Positions 11,693 through 23,315 of a stretch of DNA of 64,000 nucleotides are shown piece after piece; position 1 is the first letter of the stretch, and each line of letters opens with the position of its first letter. Source of the stretch: Plazaster borealis (lineage: Eukaryota > Echinodermata > Asteroidea > Forcipulatida > Labidiasteridae); the NCBI GenBank assembly GCA_021014325.1, contig CM037462.1, positions 9,158,501 through 9,222,500 of the forward strand, in the 5' to 3' direction. Below the pieces are notes generated by a model. That model was not told the origin of the DNA. It worked only from the letters and a program-made list of their open reading frames with translations, and did no database searches. A program made the position numbers and the translations under genes.

Positions 11693-12392
11693 TGACAAAT
11701 TCAAGATACTCCCATTTCACTGCTTCTGTCAGTACTATACGGAGCCTACTGCAATGATGATAATAACATAACTGCAACATTTTGGGCGACGCATGGGCTC
11801 GCTTTAAGTTGCTACCGAAGCTCTGTCGGTGTTTTCCGCCATAGCCGGCTGATCCGTAGCGGCCTGTCCCCAAGGCTACGCGGGGGTGAGCGTGGGTGTG
11901 CAGGGCGGTGCGGAGTCTACGAGGTATTGAGCATCCTCGATCGCGAGGTTGCGTCCAGGAAGTTTTATCACAGTCACCAACCCGGACTCATCGAACGGGG
12001 TCAAAATATTCAGAATTCAGATCGAGGCAGTTTTGAGGTTTTTCTACATAAATAAATGCCTTAGCGGCTTGGGTGTCAGACGTCTACACTTACAACGACT
12101 TTGTAACGTACACGTACATGATTGAAACGACTGGAGTGCCCGGAGGTTAGATAACGGACTCTAGCATTGCTGAAAATAGAAGAGGTGGGGGAGAAAGTGC
12201 TGTGTGGGAAGGCATTAGTAGGCTATACATAATTGTTCACCATTTAAAAAACAAAATGCAGGTAGATTTAAGATTTAAATAATATTTCCAAGTCTTTATT
12301 ACAACCGTATTGTATACTTTTTCGCCTCCAATTTACATTAGGCCTATATAATATTTTTTTCGAAAACATGCCGGTAAAATGGCGTAATACAT
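11693..12392. other. Intergenic DNA, no gene seen
   Basis: A locally GC-rich patch (11840-11970) has no long frame and no clear promoter elements. Nothing further is supported. Confidence 0.4.
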
Positions 12393-12770
12393 TTAAAGGT
12401 ATCTTACACGTTTGGTAATGACTCAAAACAAATATTAGCATAAAAACTGACTTGGTAACAAGCAACGGAGAGCTGTTGATAGTATAAAACATTGTAGGAA
12501 ACGACTCCCTCTGAAGTAACGTAGTTTTTGAGAAAGAGGTTATTTCTCACTAAAATAATAAAAACTTCTTGCAAGAAGTTTTTATTCCTATCTGAAAGCA
12601 CACAAATTTGTACAACAAGGGTGTTTTTTCGTTCATCATTTTCTTGCAACTTCGATGACCAATTGAGCCCAAATTTCCAAAGGCTTGTTATTTTATGCAT
12701 AGTTATGTTGGGATACACCAAGTGAGAACACTGGTCTTTGACAATTTCCAAACGTGTTCAGTGCCTTTAA
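12393..12770 (-). mobile_element. TTAA-flanked hairpin MITE, copy B
   Basis: TTAA at 12393-12396 and 12767-12770. Ends AGGTATCTTACACGTTTGG and CCAAACGTGTTCAGTGCCT. The central perfect palindrome has half-site AATAAAAACTTCTTG. The 115-codon minus-strand frame is a repeat translation shared with four other copies. Confidence 0.85.
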
Positions 12771-13007
12771 ATAAATTATTCGTCATGGTCATGTTAATTT
12801 CTTTCCCGTTAATGGTGTATAATACAATCACTTAATAATGACAAGAAAACAAACTATCTGAAAACTTATACCTTTTTTGAAACATGATGATATAGGTAAA
12901 ATTGTTTTGTGAGATATCAAAAAGAACAACCCAAAATGAAAAAGAACAATAACATACAAACTGCGCCTTGAACACCCAGCAGGGTGGATATGTGCGCATT
13001 GCAAGTC

Positions 13008-13034
13008 TTATTATTATTATTATTTATTATTAAT
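13008..13034. repeat. TTA trinucleotide microsatellite
   Basis: Short run of TTATTATTA units. The surrounding 12.8-14.3 kb is AT-rich and shows no supported gene. Confidence 0.7.
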
Positions 13035-13337
13035 AGGCCCGTCGCACATGCCTGGAATTTAAAAAAAAGTTAAATACTATAAATGACTGTGACTCGAAAG
13101 CCACTCCGATTAACTGGCTATATATACAAATAAATAAAATATCTCCTGGTAAACTGACTCTAAAGGCGTTGCTGAATTTTTGAAATCGTGACCAATTAGT
13201 TTGATAAAACTTTGAACCAAAAAAAAAGAAAAATGAAAAGGATAACAAACAAGAAAAAAAATTAGCTGTCGCAAACGCTCACTAACCAAAATGACGAATA
13301 AAGAGGATGAAACTTTCGCACAGTGATGATACTATAA

Positions 13338-13410
13338 TAATAATAACGGACATTTATATTGCGCAACACCTAATTACTCTAATGCGCATTACAATAAATA
13401 CAACATTAAT
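13338..13410. repeat. ATAATAATA plus TTATATTGCGCAA repeat
   Basis: A short interspersed repeat with ATTTATATTGCGCAACACC and AATGCGCATTAC. Related copies are at 48878-48957 and 50826-50930, where GTGCTCAA-GCGC follows. All begin beside an ATA run. Confidence 0.5.
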
Positions 13411-14339
13411 GCAGAGAAAAAGTAATACAAATTACACTTTCAGTTGTGCAGTCCTTTCTCTATGGTTAAGCTAAGAATATGACACTCTTAAAAAACAAAA
13501 CAATTGACGTAGGCCTACTACTATGGGAAGGAAGGAAACAGAATGTACGAGGGTGAACATTTAAGAAAACACCCCCACACAGCACCCTCTGGCCCCCCCC
13601 CTTTTCTAGCAAAACAAAATACACCCATAAAACGTTATGATGTTTTTAAGCATTAATTGTTTACATTATTAGATTTTGCAACATTTTCTACGATATTCAC
13701 CTTTGTTTTACATCTGTTCTCGAAATTATGTGCTTCTGTTTTTCGACCCCGAGTCACTCAGATCGGAAGTCTTTAACCGAAGCTTCGTAAACCTGGCCTT
13801 GGGGTCGTACAAGGTAGAAATAAGCTCTTTGTGATCCCTCTGATATTTTGTTAGAAATACCTGCAAATATTAATATTTCGTCTCTGACTGTAGAACACTA
13901 CGGCTGTTGGATGCTTCAGTGAAATCTACCTCGTTTGAAGTACACGGAATCGTTTAGGAAACATGCGCAAGAAAAATTATAACTAAACAAACAAATTAAT
14001 TAAGTAATTAGTTAGGTAATCAACCCTTCAGTGAATACTGTAGAAAAATAAACGACGTAACAATGCTAATCCAAGGTGAACAACCGAACCTGCCGCCTAA
14101 TTTGAGCAAAATGTTCGCTATAGTTAGCACAACAATTTGCTTACCGTTAAAACAGCGGTATAACATTGACCCTGTGCCTTTTAAAGAGTTGCTTATCATG
14201 AGCTTAGCAGAGTAGAATACCAAAAAGTTGTTTCCAAAATATCGTACAATGTCTCACTGTTCGTGACTAGTTCCCGCCTGCTAACACTAAGCGGAAATTA
14301 ATGTGTGTATTATTTGCTTAAAGCAGCTGTATATAGGCA

Positions 14340-14397
14340 CCTTGTTGCCGTTGATGTTGGTGTCGAGTGTCGATGTTGCTGTTGATGCTACTGGTGA

Positions 14398-14429
<32 letters not shown>

Positions 14430-14625
14430 CTGTTGTTGTTCTTGCTGCTGCCGGTGATGTTGTTGCTGCTGCTGCAGCTGCGTTCGCTTGCTGGTTTTCT
14501 TGCTACTGCCAGTGATGTTGCTGCTTCTTGCTGCTGCCGGTGATTTAGTGTTGCTGCTGCTTTGTTGCTGCTGCTGCTCGTGAGGCTGCTGTTGTTCTTG
14601 TACCTGCTGCTGCTCTTACTGGTGT
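14340..14625. repeat. Imperfect TGT/TGC/CTG trinucleotide tract
   Basis: About 285 bases of interrupted TTG, CTG and TGC units with GGTGATGTTG spacers. One strand reads Val/Ala/Leu-rich and the other Asn/Ser/Ala-rich, as expected from triplets. The frames are uninterrupted only because of composition, so no gene is called. Confidence 0.8.
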
Positions 14626-14639
14626 TGTCAATCACATCA

Positions 14640-15470
14640 CAGCTGATGCTTCGAGGTTTACACGATGGAACGCCAATAATCCATCTTGGGCAGTGTTGCG
14701 TGCTCTGGATGGCATTCCGGTTAAACCCTTCACCTAATATTCAAACATGTTTAAGTAAGTCCCACGAAACAGCCGTCAAGATGGCGCGGGGGGGGGGGTG
14801 TCCGTGAAGTTGAATTGCACGAGCGTTCTCCACAATGATGCGGTGTGTATATATTTGTCTGGACTCAGTGTTGTAGGATATAATGTCCCGAGAGAGGCAT
14901 CAGTGCCTACGGCAAATTAAGAAAGCGACACAATCTTGCAGCCTCATTTTGTCAAGGAGTCTGTACGAGACTTATCAGCGAGACACCGAGCCAATGGTGG
15001 TATGCTTTACATTCACAAGTCACCTTAAGAACGTTGTTGTATAAGCAAAATCTATATTTCTCCGCGATCTTAAGATTTAGTACAACGCTTGCAGGTGGAC
15101 CCCCCCAAAAAAAGAGAAGATGCACTAGTCGCGAAAACTTTTCAAATGAGCTTTTTTAATTGAAGTAATCTGGCAGATATGTCACAGCTTCAGAAATATG
15201 AAACCGCTATAAGTTGAAAACTTTTGTAAAAGCCTATACTTTTTTCGTTGACATCTTATTGTACTTTTTGTGTTTCCTAGAGTTTGTTTTCAATAAACAA
15301 AAATAAATAAATGTCGTAAGCTTTTTTGTATACGCTAGACGAGTCTTTGTTTTTTAACCCCTTCCAAAACTCATTAAAATCACATACTTAACATTTCAAC
15401 TTCCCCGCCCCGCCCACCTCCAGTTTCCGTCACAGGTTTACGCCACTGGGCCTCCCCTCCCTTCAAAGGT
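14640..15470. other. Intergenic DNA, no gene seen
   Basis: Contains a G-run near 14790 and AT-rich sequence. No supported features. Confidence 0.4.
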
Positions 15471-15807
15471 AGGGTCATTGATTGGTAAATACTCCAAAAT
15501 TTGATTTCCATAAAAACATCCTTGGTGAGAAGCACTGCAGCTGGTGATAGTGTAAACTATTTTGAGAAAGAAATCCCTTCAAAGTAATATGGTTTGGATA
15601 TTTTTTCAGCCAAAAACATTTGAATCTGAGAAACGATTTATGAATCGTTTCTCAGATTTCTGGGGGTTGGTGTCCGCTCGCGAATGCTGCGGCCAGAGAT
15701 GCGGTTGATACCCACTGTCACCTCGCTGAATGCGGATGAATTCGACGTTATTGAAAAGAAAACAACCCAAAAGTTTGTTGCTGTTTTGTCAGCAACGAGA
15801 CACTGCA

Positions 15808-15951
15808 TAGAACAGTGCAAGTCTCGCGCGTATTCGAAAATCTTTTGGACCACTTTGGTCCCACGCACATTGCTTTAACGCGTGAAGAAATCAAACTCAC
15901 GCACTTTAACGGGTCCCAATGTTCGAATAAGCACGAGACTTGCACAGTCTA
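15808..15951. mobile_element. 140-bp TA element nested in a MITE
   Basis: Ends GAACAGTGCAAGTCTCGCGC and the inverse, with TA at 15808-15809 and 15950-15951. It shares its ends and an internal GGACCANNNTGGTCC hairpin with the 703-bp element at 10477-11183, of which it looks like a deletion derivative. Confidence 0.75.
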
Positions 15952-16008
15952 TTTAGCTGAAACAATTCACGTGTGACTTTTATTGTATCTTTCTATATGA
16001 TGTTGCCC

Positions 16009-16216
16009 AGAGCTGTGTCTTGAGAGAGTTGCGACATGGAGGGACCAGCTTTCTCCGGTCACGTGGTTGCTTGACGCCATTTTGTTCCAAATGCAGCACA
16101 GCCCAATGGGCAGACTAGTCTTGCACCCTGTATTCACCAATGCATTTTTTTGAGACAAAATGGCTTCTAATCGCAAGTTGTCGCAACTCTCTCAATATAC
16201 GGCTCTGATGTTGCCC
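16009..16216. mobile_element. Nested element with ~10-bp target duplication (Mutator-like)
   Basis: The 27-base ends AGAGCYGTRTMTTGAGAGAG(TTGCGAC) are inverted at 16019 and 16206. The flanking GATGTTGCCC is duplicated (16009-16018 and 16207-16216). The copy at 19430 has the unoccupied sequence. A 9-11 bp duplication with longish ends points to a Mutator-like transposase; no such gene is here. Confidence 0.7.
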
Positions 16217-16689
16217 ATAAACCATCAGCATTATACGTTGAAATACTGAAAACAAAATAAAACAATCTATGATTCTCTCTTTAACGTTATGCATTGACCG
16301 CCAGATTTTCAAGCGGATTTATTTTCTATTTTTCCACGCATAACAAAGCAATAAGAGGTAAGGTCCCCAGGGCTCTTGAATGCATAGCGTAATTCTCGAC
16401 AGCATTGCTCGATCTCCGCTCCCTGGGACCTCAATACGTCTTCGTTAATATGGCCAGAAATGATCGAGGTTGAGCTTTAATATTCTCCTTGGAAACAGAA
16501 ATCGGGGACAAGAAATTTAGTGAAAATAGTCTCGAGTATCCGTTGGTGCATCAAAATTATGTAGTAATACTCCCTGGCGTTGCCGTCATATGCCAGATAA
16601 ACGTAATGAGAGTGATTCGTTTGTGCCCCGATTGTTGAATAATAAACAGACAGACTATGACGTGCGGACGATTGTATACACAAAAACAA

Positions 16690-17605
16690 AACTGAGATTT
16701 GGCCGCCGAATAAAAGAAAGAAACACCTTCTGCTTTTATAAGTGGTGCAGTTGCATTCCTTGACCATAAACAAATGTATTTTTGGACACCATAATTGTGA
16801 TTCTAATTGACTTAGAAGATGAGATATTGGTAGCGTATGGTTTTTTTTCACATGGCCGCCATCTTGAAAATCCAAGATGGCACCCATATAAAATAAAGAA
16901 AGCACTGCTGATGTTCTAAGTGGTACAGTTGTACCGGTAGTGCTTGACCATGACAATGTATATTTGGACACCATAATTGTGATTCTAATTGACTTAGAAA
17001 ATGAGATATTGGTAGCCTAAATAATGTTGTTTTTACATGGCCGCCATCTTGAACATCCAAGATGGCCACCATATAAAATAAAGAAAGCACTGCTGATGGT
17101 CTAAGTTGTACAGTTGTACCGGTAGTCCTTGATCATGACAATGTCTGTTTGGACACCATACTTTTGTTTCTAATTGACTTAGAAAATGAGATATTGGTAG
17201 CCTAAATATATATTTTTTACATGGCCGCCATCTTGAACATCCAAGATGGCCACCAAATAAAAGAAAGAAAGCACTGCTGCTGTTCTAAGTGGTACAGTTG
17301 TACCGGTAGTCCTTGACCATGAACTTGTATGTTTGGACACCATAAGTGTGATTCTAATTGACTTAGAAGATGAGATATTGGTAGCCTAAATATGATTTTC
17401 TTTTTACATGGCCGCTATCTTGAACATCCAAGATGGCCACCAAATAAAATAAAGAAAGCACTGCTGCTGTACCGGTAGTCCTTGACCATAAACATGTATG
17501 TTTGGACACCATAAGCGTCATTCTAAGTGTCGTAGAAGCTGAGATATTGGTTTTTGGTTTTTAAATGGCGGCCATCTTGAAAATCCAAGATGGCCGCCAT
17601 AATGC
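16690..17605. repeat. Tandem satellite, ~185-bp unit, about five units
   Basis: The start word CATGGCCGCCATCTTGAA recurs at 16851, 17036, 17220, 17407 and, changed, 17563: spacings 185, 184, 187 and 156, the last shortened by a deletion. A partial unit precedes the first. Each unit contains GTACCGGTAGT, TTGGACACCATA and GAGATATTGGTAGCC. Each junction holds an inverted pair GGCCGCCATCTTGAA / ATCCAAGATGGCC. Confidence 0.9.
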
Positions 17606-17969
17606 GTCTCCGGGAAGTGGTTCCTATCAAAAATGTAAAGCCTAGGTAGTAAGTAGCATGTGAAAAAAATGTGGTGTTTTTGTCCGGAGTGTCCACATCC
17701 CTCTCAAATAATATGGTCATAAGCTGCATGACTAGTTTGATTTATGTTGATTAACAATAGCGTCGCTGTGTTCGTATTTGTTTTTCTTCCTCATCTAATA
17801 AAAGTAAGAAGATTAATGAAAACGTCAGCAGTGACGTTCGTAAAATAAAAAAACCCGATAACTTTCACTTCGTGAAGTATTGATTGACGATCAGTTAGTT
17901 ACTTGCAAGCCATGTATACAATAACATAAAAGTCTGTACTTACAAGTTTATTTCGAGAAACATTATTCC

Positions 17970-18334
17970 TTAAAGGCAGGGTATACTTTTGGTAATTGTC
18001 AAAGACCTGTATCCTCACTTGGTGTATCCCAACATAATGCATAAAATAACGAGCCAGTGTAAATTTGGGCTCAATTGGTCATCGAAGTTGCAAGAAAATA
18101 ATGAAAGAAAAACAACACTTGTTGCATAGAATTGTGTGCTTTCAGATGCCCGAGAAAGGCTTCATGCCTGCAGCCTTTCCCAGATTCAATTTTTGGGGTG
18201 AAAATTACCTCTTTCTCTAAAACTAGAAAACTACTCAATGTTTTATAATATCAACAGCTCTCCAGTGCTCTTTACCAAGTAAGTTTTTTATGGTTAATAC
18301 ATTTTTGGAGTAATTACCAAAGGAAACGCTTTAA
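17970..18334 (+). mobile_element. TTAA MITE, AGGCAGGGTATAC form
   Basis: TTAA at 17970-17973 and 18331-18334. It begins AGGCAGGGTATACTTTTGG. The centre is a GAGAAAGGCTTCATG/CAGCCTTTC hairpin. The body shares CTTGGTGTATCCCAACAT and GGTCATCGAAGTTGC with the common MITE. Confidence 0.75.
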
Positions 18335-18339
18335 TTGTT

Positions 18340-19070
18340 AATTTATGTGAAAGCCGTTCATACAATGAAACAAACTTTATAATCTCAATTTCAAAATATC
18401 ATTGTATCAAGTTAGTGTTACTTTATACAATCTCATATTGTGAAACACTTATAAGTTAATTATCAATAACCGGAATTATCTCGCACTCTTTCCTCACCAA
18501 TCACGTCATCCCTAAAAACAATTGCCCTTTCAGGAATCAAAACCAGAAAGGGTTAGGGACAGTTGTGTATTTACACGAGCGTCATTTCGTGGCCTCTCCG
18601 TGACGGTCTGAAAATGGTCAAAGGAAAACGGCCGCTGCCGCCACATGAACAAAAACAAAATAGTTCCGGGACAAATCAAGGCTGTAATCTGAGGCATGTT
18701 TCGAGTTGTTGTCTCTTGTTCTGTTTTATTTTCTGCCCCCCCCCAATCATTCCACATGATTTAACTGTTTTCAATAATTGATAATGTTTACAATCAATGT
18801 CTAGGCTGGTTTTCTCTTGTGTTTTACCTCTTCAGTGAGCAAGCTGTACACGAACTATAGACTCCCCGTCACTGGCTTGATGTTGAACTCCGATTCCGAG
18901 AATTCATCATAATTCGCTTTAGTGACAGCCTCGACAGCCGGGGGATTTTGCGAGTCGGCCAGTCGGTCGTAGACCCAGAGAAAATAGAAATAATTCACGG
19001 GTAATAATGTTTGTTAACCCAGAATTTGTTTGTCGGTAGACATTGTGGTCCTGTCTGTTAGTTAAAGGTA
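18340..19070. other. Intergenic DNA, no gene seen
   Basis: Open frames of 63-75 codons are on both strands of the same DNA and have no support. Confidence 0.4.
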
Positions 19071-19071
19071 G

Positions 19072-19641
19072 GGTCATAGATTGGTAAATACTCCAACAAT
19101 TAATGACCATACAAACTTACTTGGTGAGAAGCACTGCAGCTGTTAATAGTATAAACTATTCTGAGAAAGGATTCCCTTCGAAGTTATATATGTAATCTGA
19201 GAAACGACTAATTCGTGAATCGTTTCTCAGACCTCTGAGGGTTGGTGTCCGATCGAGAATGCTGCGGCCAGAGATGCGGTTGGTACCCGCTGTCATCTCG
19301 CTAAACGTGGATGGATTCGAAGTTCTTGTGAAAATACCGTAACATTTGCTGTTTTCTCAGCAAGTAGAGACTGTATTCAGCTGAAACTTTCACATGTGAC
19401 CTTTTTTGTATCTTTCTTTATAATTTTGCCTATAAAACAGTATTACGTTGATGTAGCTAAGCGCAACAAAATGTTGCTTTCCAGATTAAGGTTACCAACA
19501 AAACTACCATGTAACGTGTACAATTTTGGACTGGTATCCTGCTCAATTCTGCTAAGCAAAACATTGTTAAGCAATATTTTCTGCTCAAGCAGGTCTATGA
19601 AATTGGGCCCTGCTTTGATCATGACGACACAGCCCCTTTAA
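19072..19641. mobile_element. AGGTAGGGTCATAG MITE fused with a GGGCCC element
   Basis: TTAA at 19072-19075 and 19638-19641. The left part matches 15474 onward without its two insertions. At 19453-19611 it runs into a GGGCCCAATTTCAT-type element lacking its left end. The final AGCCCCTTTAA resembles the end of the 4330-5149 element. Confidence 0.6.
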
Positions 19642-20700
19642 CTAATTGGTGACAACATCTCGTTTAATGTTTCGGATGTACGTCAATATTGGTCAAAGTA
19701 TTGTGTTGCTTTTGCTCAACCATTGCGCAACCCTGGGAAATTTAGGTTGCACAAGGCAGTTTAGAAGCCCAGCCGGTTTCAGACAAGAAGCAATGTGTAT
19801 TTCACAATTGCTGAAGTAAAACAAAACCGAACACGGGGACCTGTGTTTTGCTAACACAGCCACTTTTGATCAGTGGTTAAGTTTGAGGAAATTGTACGTA
19901 AAAAGAAAAACCCGAGCACCTATAACTAGAACTATGTTGCTCCCTACCCTACTCTAAGCTCCGCCCCCAACCACCGTTGCTTCACAACCACATAACCCTT
20001 TGTTCTTCGTAATTGTTGGATCAGTTTGTGTGACGTGTGGGTGTGGCTTACAATGGATTAACGTCACATTAGACACAGGAAAGGCTGACTGCCCTGATTA
20101 TATGATATGGGTGCAAATATGGAGGGTGTGGTGGGGTGGGGATGCAACACGCCATCACGCCACACGCCATCCGTGAAGTCCATGTGAGATTGAGAGAAAG
20201 AGAAAGAAAGACAAGAAATGAGAAAACAATTTGTATTCCAAGTCTTCTCCACACAGTCAAATTTTCACAAGAACGCTGACAAATTTGGTAATTAAAGAAG
20301 CTGAAAAGGCAGATATAAAAAAGGTCAATTTACTGTGATAGCATTGATTGAACAGATGTCATTTAAAGGAACGTTACAGAACTGGTAATTAAAATTTTCT
20401 TTAAGATCACAGATTTACATAAAACTTACACGGTCTAATGATGATGATAGTAGAAAACATCCCTAGAAATATTTCTGTCTGAAATGCCATATTTGATGAG
20501 AAATAAATAAAACTAATTTCCGATTGGAGTTTATCGCTCATGAGCGTTTTATTCATGCATTGTATAACACATGCAAATGTGTAATCGGTTTTTCACTACT
20601 TTCTCGTGACCCAGATGGCCGATCGATCTCAAACTTCTACAGGTTTGTCGGTTTATGTATATGGTGGATTATATAAAGTGCTTACACTGCCAGCAACTGT
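19642..20700. other. Intergenic DNA, no gene seen
   Basis: Open frames are short and lack support. Confidence 0.35.
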
Positions 20701-20702
20701 TT

Positions 20703-21100
20703 TGTTAGCAAAAAACAATTCTGTAATGTTCCTTCAACCCGGGTCTTAAATTGGTCAATAGTTTCAGACAGTTTAACATTTGATGGTAAACTGTTCCAAA
20801 GTTGCACAGCAGCACCATGAAATCAGCGAGAAACATAGGATGTAGTTGTTAATTGCCAGGGGGGCAGGTTCACATCCAGTGTGATCGGCTTTGTGCTGTG
20901 GCTACTGTACCATGTGACCTCAGCACTGAGGGTAATAAGTCCCAAGCTAATTGAGGGGGGATCTGTCTGGCTCTTCATCAAGTCAATCACCGATCTTGTG
21001 GGGGTACGACTATAAACAAAACCATCGTCTTCAAAACTGACCCTCTTGGACATGGTACTTGTGACTTCCAGTGAATTACAAGACAAACACAGGATGTACA
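20703..21100 (-). pseudogene. Decayed C-terminal fragment of a LINE reverse transcriptase
   Basis: On the minus strand the frame reads FHGAAVQLWNSLPSNVK then SETIDQFKTRVEG. The pattern F-x-G-A-x-x-LWNSLP-x-x-(V/I)K followed by a F-K-x-R helix is the usual C-terminal tail of many LINE open reading frames. A TGA interrupts it just before FHGAAV, so it is dead. The sequence further upstream (21100-21320) may continue in another frame. Confidence 0.5.
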
Positions 21101-21329
21101 CCATGTAAACCCACTGCTGGTTGTTAAACCCCCCTCGAACAATCTCCGGTGTTTACACAACTTTTCCTTACATAACCAGCCCGTGTTTGACTCCACCGAG
21201 GTCGACCGGGCCCCGTAGAGTGTTATCAACCGAATTGACGGCAGTCCAAGCCTCTCGGAAACGCTGAGAGGTCTGCTCGTTCCCCCACTCTCAGCCACAA
21301 GTGTAGTTGATCCATTTCTCATTCACATA

Positions 21330-22630
21330 CTAATAGCTGGTTCCTCAAACATGGGAAGGGGGTTGAGCCCGTCACCCTCCCCCTTCAGTTTTGGAAGAAG
21401 CGACGGACGCACGTCCCGTCCTCTCCCTCTGACGTAAAGACTTGTGCACTCAAGGGCTCTACGTCATCAATTTAAGAAGTTATGGTGGCGGGCGAGAGTT
21501 GGGGGGAAAAACACAAATTAAAAATGTTGACGTCGAAACTTGAGATACTTTCGTACGAGTCGTATCGATATACGGAAGGATTTATGAGAAATGCCCTGAA
21601 GTGTCTCAAAAAAATCAAGACAGGATATCGTTTTGGATAAAATTATTACAAAAATACGTCTATAGATTGTTTTTCTTGTCTTAATAGCTATAGGGTATAA
21701 AACATAGATGTGTCAAAAGAGAAATGTGTAGGCCCTATTTAATTTGTCTTAAGTGTTGTCAGTATCTAGCCGTTGAGGAGTGGGTGCTGTAAAGTCAGTT
21801 TCAAGAACAGGGAAACATAAAAAGCTGTCGCATTGTTCGTTTGGTATAAACAAACACAATATATTTATGTGCCACTTTGGACTAGAAATTAAACTGACAT
21901 AAGTTTATAGTGCAATGGTAAATGCAATATTAAATGCAACTGATAAAGTACTATGTAAAAAGAGTTTTTATCACAATATGATTTGAAGATGTAAAGACCA
22001 TGTATGTACTGCTCCAAATGAAAAGTCTATCTTGTTCATTATCTATAATTCTTTTAGTTTATTAAAACCTTCCGAGCAGCCACGGGAAAAAAATTACATG
22101 CTGGACCCACTGGGCGCGCTCGTAAGGCAGACTGTATTACTGTGTTTGGGGGCACAACTCTTTTTCTAATGAATTGAACAGATGAATATGTTCCCTGGAC
22201 CCACACACTGAAGATTGAAGCATTCTGTAAATTTACACGTTGGTTCACTACTAATTTTCAAAACATAGTACATTTTGCAAGTTTTTGTGCACACAATCGG
22301 TTTTTTGTGTGCACGTTATAATGAGACCCAGCTTTCCAACACTATTTGTCAACCTCTGAGTTCACTCACACATAAATCACTTAGTATATGAAAGAAGGGT
22401 GTTTAAAGGTAGTTCACAAAGAAAATCAGCAGAATTGATCCACCATTTTGTAGTTATTAAAAAAAAGTATGAAGCTGGTCCTTCCGCCCGCGCCCCTCGG
22501 CTGCGTGGAGGGTAAAAGGAGCAAAAAAACCCAACCCCAAAACAAGTCACTGTTGCAAACTGTTCCGTAGTAAGAGCCCCCCCCATATCTAAAACGTATT
22601 TTGTCGTCGTCATACCTTTAGGGCAAATCA
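21330..22630. other. Intergenic DNA, no gene seen
   Basis: Open frames are short, unsupported and overlap on the minus strand. Confidence 0.35.
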
Positions 22631-22637
22631 TAATAAT

Positions 22638-22946
22638 ACTACGCAGTTCTTGTACAGCGCTTTTCACATCCGAAGGGCGTCCCAATGCGCTCATAATATT
22701 TCCTACATGCAAAGCTATGTTTGGAATCATAAGACCCTGGCCATTTGACAATGGTAAGTGTACTGGGTTCTTTTACGTGCGTTACACAACTCATGATGTA
22801 CGTCCAATCCGTAGGACGAAGCAATAAAGTGTAGTGTCTTGCTATAAGGACACACGTGTCAAGACCGGTCGGGACTCGAACCCACACTCTGCTGATCAGA
22901 AACCACAGAGCTCGAGTCCGCTGCACTTGACCGCACGGCCAAGGGT
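22638..22946 (-). mobile_element. tRNA-derived SINE
   Basis: Minus-strand B box GGGTTCGAGTCCCGACC after the TCTGATCAGCAGAGTGT arm. The A-box side reads GGCCGTGCGGTCAAG. The body with TGTGTAACGCACGTAAAAGAACCC matches the copies at 6605 and 24487. Confidence 0.8.
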
Positions 22947-23077
22947 TAGTGTTTGTCACTTTTTAGGGTACAGGTAATTTGCTTCATTACCAGAGAGATT
23001 TTTTATAAACTAAAACACACTGGACTCATCCATCCTGACAAATAGTCTCAATGAATAATCTGCAAACTTCCATCAGC

Positions 23078-23315
23078 TTGGGTGGTTGGGTTGGCGTAGG
23101 GGTATCTTTCCTCGCCTTCCACCTCTAGGACACTGGTTCGAATCACGCCGGGGCACTACGTGGATTGGGTTTTCAGTCCCTACCTGACCGCGTGGGTTTT
23201 CCCTTGAATAATTATTTGGGGTTTTCCTCTCACATCTAAAACTGAAACTTCCTTCCTCGGTGTCTTTTCTTCATGTGAATAAATGAAATGTAATAAATTA
23301 AATTAAATGAAATTG
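23078..23315 (+). mobile_element. Second type of tRNA-derived SINE
   Basis: Head GGGTTGGCGTAGGGGTA then GGTTCGAATCACGCC (B-box like), then GTGGATTGGGTTTTCAGTCC and an AAATGAAATGTAATAAATT tail. Minus-strand relatives are at 37735-37900 and 54785-55072. Confidence 0.7.

Larger units (their letters stand above)
15474..16255. mobile_element. AGGTAGGGTCATTGATTGG MITE carrying two insertions
   Basis: The left end AAAGGTAGGGTCATTGATTGG and the central hairpin TGAGAAACGATTxATGAATCGTTTCTCA match the copy at 19076-19452. Within it lie a 140-bp TA element and a ~187-bp Mutator-like element, both absent from that copy. The right boundary past ATTATACGTTGAAATAC is approximate. Confidence 0.7.

Noticed and set aside
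12404..12751. 115-codon frame with near-identical proteins at 24.7, 32.7, 49.2 and 51.4 kb
   Set aside because: All are translations of the TTAA hairpin MITE, whose copies lie on both strands and show no coding-type conservation.
14303..14635. Val/Ala-rich and Asn/Ser-rich frames
   Set aside because: Products of the trinucleotide tract.
16477..16974. 165-codon minus-strand open frame, the longest in the window
   Set aside because: It runs into the 185-bp satellite and repeats its unit (ALLSLFYM-type translations); a by-product of the array.
16690..17605. CRISPR-like array
   Set aside because: Units are ~185 bp and continuous with no unique spacers, in eukaryotic DNA.
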